Of a stretch of DNA of 64,000 nt, positions 57,175 to 64,000 are shown in pieces; within the stretch, counting starts at the first letter, position 1; the number at the start of each line of letters is the position of its first letter. The stretch comes from Zoroaster sp. YZ-2022. Taxonomy: Eukaryota > Echinodermata > Asteroidea > Forcipulatida > Zoroasteridae. Under the pieces are notes generated by a model. It made no database searches and had not been told where the DNA came from. It worked only from the letters and a program-made list of their open reading frames with translations. Where the stretch lies: assembly GCA_029582265.1 (NCBI GenBank), contig CM055819.1:11085087-11149086 (forward strand), given 5' to 3'. The position numbers were made by a program, and so were the translations under genes.

Positions 57175-58245
57175 AAGTCGTTCGAACGATATATACGGAA
57201 GAAATCGTGCCAGATTTTTGTGAGGTAATTTTTTTTTATTGCGTTATAACGCAATACAATTGCGTTATAACGCAATACAATTGCGTTTTAACGCAATACA
57301 ATTGCGTTATAACGCAATACGATTGGGTTAAAACGCAAAGGTATTTGCGTTAAAACGCAAAGGTATTTGCGTTAAAACGCAATGCCATTGCGTTTTAACG
57401 CAATGCGCAATACTTTTTAGAACGCCCTCTATTGTGTGAAGCGCCATGGAGAATGTACATTGTACATCTGTGAAATCGACAGTGCCGGGCTTTTGAGACA
57501 GACAGCCGAGTTGTCACGGTGAGTTAAATACATGTTAATTTGCTTTTTAATAGAAAATAAATACATAATCACCGTGACAACCCGACTGTCTCTGTCTAAA
57601 AAGCCCGGCACTGTCGATTTCACAGATGTACAATGTACATTCTCCATGGCGCTCCACACAATATAGAGGGCGTTCTATAAAGTATTGAGCATTGCGTTTA
57701 AACGCAATTGCATTGCGTTTTAATGCAATTGAATTGCGTTTTAACGCAATTGTATTGCGTTTTAATGCAATTGTATTGCGTTATAACGCAATTGTATTGC
57801 GTTTTAACGCAATTGTATTGCGTTTTAATGCAATTGTATTGCGTTTTAACGCAATTGTATTGCGTTATAACGCAATAAAAAAAAATTACCTCACAAAAAT
57901 CTGGCACGATTGGGCTTCCGTAACATACTAAGTCGTTCGAACGAGATAATAAGTTGTTCGAACGACATAGTAAGTCGTTCGAACGATACTAAGTCGTTCG
58001 AACGACATAGTAAGTCGTTCGAACGATATTGTCGTTCGAACGACATACTAAGTCGTTCGAACGACATACTAAGTCGTTCGAACGACATACTAAGTCGTTC
58101 AAACGAGATAATAAGTCGTTCGAACGACATACTAAGTCGTTCAAACGAGATAATAAGTCGTTCGAACGACATACTAAGTCGTTCAAACGAGATAATAAGT
58201 CGTTCGAACGACATACTAAGTCGTTCGAACGAGATAAGTAAGTCC
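57175..58245. mobile_element. Foldback-like element of 21-bp palindromic units
   Basis: A long imperfect inverted repeat (57194-57922): outer arms TACGGAAG...AATCGTGCCAGATTTTTG, then arrays of a 21-bp unit with core GCGTTTTAACGC (57239-57418 and 57690-57878). Then comes an inner inverted repeat of about 100 bp (CTCTATTGTGTG...GTCACGGTGA) around a 46-base loop (57523-57568). Outside, a second 21-bp unit with core GTCGTTCGAACGAC occurs once on the left (57175) and about 15 times on the right (57929-58245). Inverted arms made of tandem subrepeats define foldback elements. No transposase is visible. Confidence 0.75.
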
Positions 58246-59183
58246 TCATTAAAAAATAAGCTGTGTGAATGAAATGCGGTCAATTATGCGCATGCATGCG
58301 TTATGTACAGCAGTTTTGGGAGCTGCATAGAACACTTGTTGCTTTATGACTGACTAAACTTAGGTAAGCTGAACACCCCCTTTTTAAGTTCTCATAAGTC
58401 ATTTCATACGTATACATTTGTAGTGTAGTGTGGCCCCCACCACCCCTCCTAATTTACTATAACAGTAAGCATTTGTTAAAGGACGTGTAATGGTTTCAAC
58501 ATTGTTGCCTTCTGACACTAGGTTATGCCTATAGTATTAGCGAGCGGCTATAGCATGCAGGATGCATTACGCGGTGTGCACGCTGCTGACCAGCCCACTG
58601 AGTGCTTGTCAGACTCATAATCCACGTTCAGCGCTCAGTACACATATACTTCTCCGTTAAAAATATAAATTTTATATAAGAAATTTGATACAGTACAGGG
58701 AAAATATCTTTCCCAGAGAACCGTTTCCTAACGACCACAGCTATTACTAGACAGCACGTTTGTATTTGAACAAATACGGGGAGGGCGGGTAATGATATCA
58801 ATTTTTTCAAAATGCGCTGGGGCTTGAGGGCCGGTTAGGTCGACTCTGCCCGACCCTACCACCTCTGTAAACAGCGCTAAAACCAGAAATTAAAAAATAG
58901 AAAATTGGCAGAGTGTAGAGAGATAAACAATGACCACAGCCCTCAGTTTGCACTTGTATTAGTCAAGTGAAGGTTTTATTCATTGTTATAGGTTCATATT
59001 GATAGATTAAGTTTAATATGTGTTTCAAGTCATTCATTGATGATCAGCCGCGAGTTATTAAAAATCTTTGTATCCAAGTTCATTCAACAAACTCATGTGT
59101 CTATCATTTTGCTCATTTTAAACAGAATTTAAACCCATCCCTCCGGGACGGGCTTTACATCATGTTTGTAGTTTGTACTCTCT
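58246..59183. other. Unannotated
   Basis: No gene recognised. Confidence 0.45.
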
Positions 59184-59394
59184 TAATGTAAAAGAGTAAA
59201 AACCACTCTTTCAAAGAGCTATATGGCGGACAAGTCTTTTTGGAGTGGATAAAAAGTAAAATTAGTAGTGTATAAAGAGTGAATTGGTAGCCTTTTACTG
59301 TATTTTTCAATCGAATCAGAGTGGGTTTCACTTCAAAAAAAGACTTGTCCGCCATATAGCTCTATAAAAGAGTGGTTTTCACTCTTTTACATTA
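59184..59394. mobile_element. 211-bp hairpin MITE, TA-flanked
   Basis: Ends TAATGTAAAAGAGT and the inverse. Arms of about 65 bp include GAGCTATATGGCGGACAAGT. It fits a Tc1/mariner-type MITE with TA duplication. It lies about 160 bp upstream of the SAM-HECT gene and may influence its promoter. Confidence 0.8.
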
Positions 59395-59556
59395 GGCCTA
59401 AGGGGGTACCAACAATGAACCCTAAAATTAAATAATACCACAGAGTACATAGGGGCGGGCGAGCGACAATCCTATTTATTATCTATATATTTCTCTTAAT
59501 TAAATTAAGAGAAAATTATTAGTCATTTCAAAACGTGTTATTTTCGAATTTTCAGG
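59395..59556 (+). promoter_or_regulatory. 5' region of the SAM-HECT gene
   Basis: A pyrimidine-rich TTTTCAG acceptor-like site directly precedes the ATG (59549-59555), hinting at an upstream non-coding exon. An 11-bp hairpin TTCTCTTAATT/AATTAAGAGAA lies at about 59491-59513. Confidence 0.35.
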
Positions 59557-61806
59557 ATGGAAGAAAAACCATTAATTCTTTTCTTACAAGAACGCGGAGT
59601 CCAGAAGTGCGACCTCGAAAAATTGAAGCAGAATAAGGTAGGCCTTCTTACTTTTGAGGGTTGAAGATTATTGTTCCGCCGCTGAATTGTGTCGGCTAAA
59701 TGATGTGAAAGCAATTAAAAGTAAATTAATATAAACTTTACATTTTTAAATGTTTCTTGTAATCTATTCTTGCAGATCGATGAAAACGTGATCAACCTTA
59801 TGACAGACGACGATCTCGCAAAATACATTCCAGCTTTCGGAGACAGGCTAGCTGTCCGTCAATTCTGCACCGCGCAAGTCGCCAAGACCTCAAAAGCAAA
59901 CACAGAACACAAGAAAAGAGCACTCTTCGACAAACTTAGGCGTAAAATGAAGCTTGCTAAGTCAAACAAACAATCGGAAAACGATTCTGGAGATGACACT
60001 GACGAAGAGGACTTCTTCCCTGCGAAGAAACGCTTGAAGGGCAACAAAAATGCCACCAAACCAACCCGAAAGATTGAATTGGGGTGGATACATGACGGGA
60101 AACAGGTGCAGAAAAAAAATGGGGGTGGAACCCGAAATATAAGCGTTCCCAAGACTTGTAACAAGCAGTATTTGTTGAAAAGTGGGAGAGAGCTGTTCTT
60201 CCCTGGAGGTAGAGCTAAGACGGTGTCAATCAACGATGTCACTTGTGACATCTTGGATTTCAAGGAAACACCTTTATCTGAGACCGAAACCATTGGAGAA
60301 ATATACAACAAGTTGAAGATGGGAATGGTCAGGTTTTATCTTGTCACCAAAACCATCGACAAAACCGTGAACTCGACGGATAGTTCCAACCAGTCCAGTC
60401 CCTTGCCGGAGCCTTTCGACACAGATCACATTCCTACCACTACCCCCGGGACGTCAGCAGATATCTCCTTGAGCACTTCTTCTCCACCTTCGGAAGATAC
60501 GCTGCTCAACAACACTTCGTCTTCCGACATAATCCAGTTTTGCTTCATTGGAGAAAATGTAAGCATTCAGGAAAGTTTAGATGACACTGTCCCTGTAGAA
60601 GATTTGCCCTCCACAAGTATGGCTGCGCCTGACGTTCCCGAAGTGATTGGAGATGCTGATTGCTGCTCCATTGATGTTTACTGTACGGAAGACATCTCTT
60701 CTGAACCTGGCCCCTCTGAGCAATGCTCTGAGCAATGCCCTGTGGTGATAGCAGACAGCGACAGTCCCCCACGAAGTCCAACACCTCCAGTGGACACTGA
60801 AGGACACAAGAAATACACTGTTTTGCGTGTCCATCGAGCAAATTTGCTCAACGAAATGATAATGCATTTCAAGAGTCCGCATATAATGGAAACATACATC
60901 AAATTCCTGTTTGTAGGAGAAATGGGTATAGACCAAAATGGTGTTTCCAGAGAAGCATATTGCGCTTACTGGAATGAATTCTTCAGCGGAAATGCAGAAG
61001 GAGTAGATGGGCGTGTGCCTGCCCTAAACACGAAATGGCAAGAGGTCGAGTGGTACGCAGTTGGGCGAATCCTGTTGAAAGGATTCCTCGACCATGGTTT
61101 CTTTCCGATCAAATTCAGTGAAGCATTTACAGTGGCACTTATTCTCGGTGAGGAACATGTAAGTCCAGAGTTGTTGCTGACATCTTTGTTGAACTACGTG
61201 AGCCCGTCAGAGAGGAGCATCCTCAATGCAGCTATAGATGGCAACCTAAATGACGAAGACGTGGATGACTTCATAGACTTCTTGGACAGAATGGGGTCAT
61301 CTTCTATTCCATCCACTAAAGATATGAAAATGAAGATCATTCAAATCGGCCACAAGGAACTGATCCAGAAACCGAAATACGTCATCGATAAGATGGCAGA
61401 AGTATGCCGAGATGTACTTACACAATACTTCCCAGACACAAGTGATATCAAATCGATGTATATCGCCAAAAAACCATCCTCGCGAAAAGTTCTAAAACTT
61501 CTGGATGCTAATCCGCAAAACAAAGCACAGGATGAAAGTTTCAGATACTTCCAACAACTTGTTCGAGCCCAAGATGATCTATCTCTAAGGAAACTTCTTC
61601 GCCTCATGACAAGCTCCGACTCAATGTCAACGGATAAAATACGTGTTTCGTTCACAAACATCCTTGGCCTGGCAAGACGTCCAGTGTTTCACACTTGCGG
61701 ACCCGTTCTGGAACTACCCTCGACATATGATAGTTATCCCGATCTTCGAAAGGAATTTGAGGCCATTCTTGCGAATGAGGAGTGTTTCCGCATGGACATT
61801 GCTTGA
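59557..61806 (+). CDS. SAM domain-HECT-like protein (703 aa)
   Basis: Exon 1, 59557-59637 (27 codons, donor GTAGGC); exon 2, 59776-61806, acceptor TTCTTGCAG, phase 0, stop at 61804. Residues about 5-60 form a SAM-like helical domain (LILFLQERGVQKCDLEKLKQ, then IDENVINLMTDDDLAKYIPA). Basic, NLS-like runs follow (about 72-90, 110-126). A conserved block with LGWIHDGKQVQKKNGGGTR lies at about 128-219, then an acidic/Ser-rich linker with a SUMO-interaction-like PVVIADSDSP. The C-terminal HECT-like fold (about 380-695) includes FVGEMGIDQNGVSREAYCAY and ends with HTCGPVLELPSTYDSYPDL, keeping the cysteine expected to carry ubiquitin. It resembles the multi-copy G2/M-specific E3-ligase-like proteins of fish and invertebrates. 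The frame is intact. Ligase activity is inferred. Confidence 0.88.
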
Positions 61807-61970
61807 CTACAAGCCATCTATAATCCTCACAGTTCATGATGTGCATGATGGCCACAACTTTACAGAAGAAAGCATAGGCCTTCAGCACGTAAAACCACAG
61901 TCTATAAAAAGGGTGATTTTATTTTATTTATTTATTTTTGCTCTTTTGATTTCATCAGTTTTAGTTTTGT

Positions 61971-61976
61971 ATTAAA
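61971..61976 (+). promoter_or_regulatory. Candidate polyadenylation signal
   Basis: ATTAAA, the common variant hexamer, lies 165 bases after the SAM-HECT stop in a T-rich context. Confidence 0.4.
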
Positions 61977-63522
61977 CTTGAAATTAAGTTTTAAACATGT
62001 AAAATTTACAGAAATTACAAACAACTCTTTCCCAAACCATTTTGCTATAAAAATAAGTTTTCAGCTTTAAATACAGTGATTTGTACCAATTACAACACGC
62101 TTTATTATGCGTTTACAGTTATGTTGTAAATAGGTAAAACACATTTGTTAAGTTGTAATTATGTTTTTACAACAAACAGTTAGAAATAGTGTTTCCCGCA
62201 GTTTGCTGAATTTATTTTAAAAACGCTATACATAATACTATAGACAAAATAGTAGTTATAGTAGTTCTGAGTAAACACTCGATTTCTACTGTGATACATT
62301 ATGCCTCTAACAAAGACAAGTCGTGATCAACGCATTATATTGCAGAGTAAGTTTGTAAACATACAATGATACATGGACTACCATCAATAGAACATAGAAC
62401 ATTAGGTGCAGCATTTAAACAGGAATATACAAGGTGCCCCCTTCTAAGCTTTATTTTTTTTATAAAAGTCTGTGATTTTGAGACACAGCATTGGCTTTAC
62501 AATGTGACAGTAGCTCAACACAAGAGAGTATGGAACTGAAATGAGAAGCTGGTCTTGCTTTCAGGAGATTTGTAACTTCGTTTTCTTTATTATATTGTTA
62601 TTAGATAAGTATTTTATATATTCCATGTTCTATATTCTATAACTTTTATATATTCTACGTTTGAAAGCCGGTTTGAAAAAGAAGCTAATTTTAGAGCGTT
62701 TTAAGTCTATTCATAATACATTTATATCATGTTAAATTAAAGTTATTGCAAGTGCCTTTTTATAGTGTTTTTTGCAAAATATCATTTGATACGAATTTTA
62801 GATGACATAACCAGCGACGAAATGAATCGTTGAGAAAACTACAAAAGCCAACAAAATTGCAGATGACATTACAAACCCAAAGGACAGTGAGATAATAAGT
62901 TTTAAGCCAATGTTAATTGCACTTAAGGGTTAATGTGTTTAATAATTGAATACCATACCTTTTTTACAGTTGCGAATGAGGGTAATGCCTGAAAGAATAA
63001 CGAATGGGATCCCAGTATTGACTGTAAAATGAAGCTGCAACGTAGTATTGAACGTATTTCCCCGATATGTATTGTATGATAAATATTTTGAAGGTATTAC
63101 AACAACTGAGGTTAAAATGAAAGACACAGGTGATTTTTAAATTTTATCACTATTTATTAAATTTATTACAGAAACATTTATTACAGAAAATTCACGTTCC
63201 TTGTTCGCTTATTTGTGTTCGCTTCCTTTATATTTGAACCATTAAAACAATGTTCTTGTTAAAATAATTGTTTGCTTGTTTTCGTTTGTTTGTTTGTTTT
63301 GGTTGTCTGCAGTTTGTACAACTTATAGATAGCCAACAGCGGTGGATCAAGAACTTAGTGGGGACACTTTTTCAAAAATCAAACACTTTCGCCCCTTTAA
63401 TATTTCTAAGTACTATATTTCACCAGTGGGCCCTTACAATTTATTATGAAACATTTCCACTGAGAAAAAATAGGCCTTGTGGTTTATATTAATTCCAGTC
63501 AGTCCAAACTAACATTGGGATA
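61977..63522. other. Unannotated
   Basis: No confident gene. A minus-strand ORF at 62939-63127 contains a hydrophobic NTGIPFVILSGITLI segment followed by CKKG and a possible donor GTATGG, so it might be a membrane-protein exon. Support is weak. Confidence 0.4.
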
Positions 63523-63808
63523 TCACAAATTCATTATGATGGCGTTTCGGAGGAAGTTGTAGAGTTCAGCTGCCTCATCTGGATAAGACGGCTTGTTCCA
63601 GCCAGACTCTTCCATCAGAAGACAACACAAATTAAACACAGTTTTATCGCATGGGTAGCAGCTTTTGGAGGTACATTCATCTCGACACAGACGAATCTCA
63701 CCGTCGGTGATTCTGCACAAGTGGTTCTGTGCTCCATGGAGGTGAGGAAGGATTCCGGGGACGAATACGATGAGTATTCCATAACAGAACGACTTCGTCA
63801 AGGTTATC
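63523..63808 (-). pseudogene. Integrase-core gene, last exon of a second copy
   Basis: Acceptor TTTCTCATCAG at 63809, then DNLDEVVLLWNTHRIRP, equivalent to EELDETMNTWNRHLIRP of exon 2 at 48754, so the intron position is shared. A frame change and short loss follow, then PHLHGAQNHLCRITDGEIRL and CYPCDKTVFNLCCLLMEESG, the same Cys-rich C-terminal block, and a stop at 63523. Upstream exons would lie beyond 64000. It is convergent with the SAM-HECT gene. The break indicates a pseudogene or an assembly error. Confidence 0.8.
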
Positions 63809-64000
63809 CTGATGAGAAAGAGTGTTATGCAAAGACAATGTTAAAATCATGCTTTTAATTTAACGCTCTTTGAACACATGCATTTTAAGTTTGTGTATGG
63901 GGCACAATGTATAACAATTTCAGGCGCGACCAACCCTTACTTTTACTGGGAGTTCGTCGGCTGTAATTTTTAATTAAGACCTTTCTTTACATACATTTGA
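63809..64000. other. Intron of the second integrase-core copy
   Basis: Sequence upstream (minus strand) of the acceptor. No exon is visible before the window ends. Confidence 0.5.

Noticed and set aside
57239..58245. CRISPR-like array of regular short repeats
   Set aside because: The units are contiguous with no unique spacers, palindromic and inverted around a centre, and the genome is eukaryotic. No cas genes are present.
57692..58283. Repetitive ORFs (NAIVLRF and SFERL repeats)
   Set aside because: Both strands are open in several frames because the 21-bp period is a multiple of three and the units lack stops; there is no start context or homology.
59859..61888. Minus-strand and +1 ORFs over the SAM-HECT gene
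   Set aside because: Shadows of the intact 703-residue reading frame.

Overview
This is a eukaryotic, AT-rich, repeat-dense window, most likely from a marine invertebrate deuterostome. An echinoderm such as a brittle star is my best guess, but the sequence alone does not prove it. The evidence is spliced exons with GT-AG or GC-AG introns, F5/8 type C (discoidin) exons, a SAM plus HECT-like gene, an integrase-core (DDE) gene family, and a TE mix of Polinton/Maverick, Penelope-like, Tx1/L1-like and CR1-like LINEs, Helentron-type rolling-circle elements, a Tc1 relative and many MITEs. Nothing looks prokaryotic.

Layout. 0-3.9 kb: a possible first coding exon (minus strand, YY1-type start) and a MITE. 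3.9-8.2 kb: a 4.28-kb deletion derivative of a Polinton/Maverick with 153-bp TIRs and a 5-6-bp TSD; it carries a broken protein-primed DNA polymerase B and two other broken ORFs. 8.6-20 kb: MITEs, a 1.1-kb duplicated block, a possible signal-peptide exon and a Tc1-type element. 20.8-23.1 kb: two 5'-truncated Penelope-like elements ending in GIY-YIG domains, with hammerhead-ribozyme cores in the terminal repeats. 23.85-31.43 kb: the last two visible exons of a minus-strand discoidin-domain gene, separated by a 7.3-kb GC-AG intron filled by a decayed LINE and a Helentron-like element. 31.43-31.93 kb: a 500-N assembly gap. 33.7-36.6 kb: a satellite with alternating 228/240-bp monomers. 39.3-43.4 kb: a repeat duplicated in inverted orientation at 56.3 kb, a hairpin MITE and a four-exon minus-strand gene of unknown function. 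44.4-45.3 kb: a CR1-like RT fragment. 47.7-49.1 kb: a two-exon integrase-core gene with frameshifts. 49.2-51.3 kb: nested DNA elements and a SINE. 52.0-56.1 kb: a head-to-tail cluster of Helentron-like elements. 57.1-58.25 kb: a foldback-like element built of 21-bp palindromic units. 59.56-61.81 kb: an intact two-exon SAM-HECT gene. 63.5-63.8 kb: the last exon of a second integrase-core gene copy.

The only gene that looks intact is the 703-residue SAM/GGGTR-motif/HECT-like protein. The discoidin gene is partial because of the assembly gap. Most other coding matter is transposon-derived and broken. The observations I rate highest are the Helentron cluster with covarying 3' hairpins, the hammerhead motifs in the Penelope-like terminal repeats, the foldback element with 21-bp phased palindromes, the deleted Polinton with precise ends, the GC-AG discoidin intron, and the SAM-HECT gene lying convergent to an integrase-core gene.
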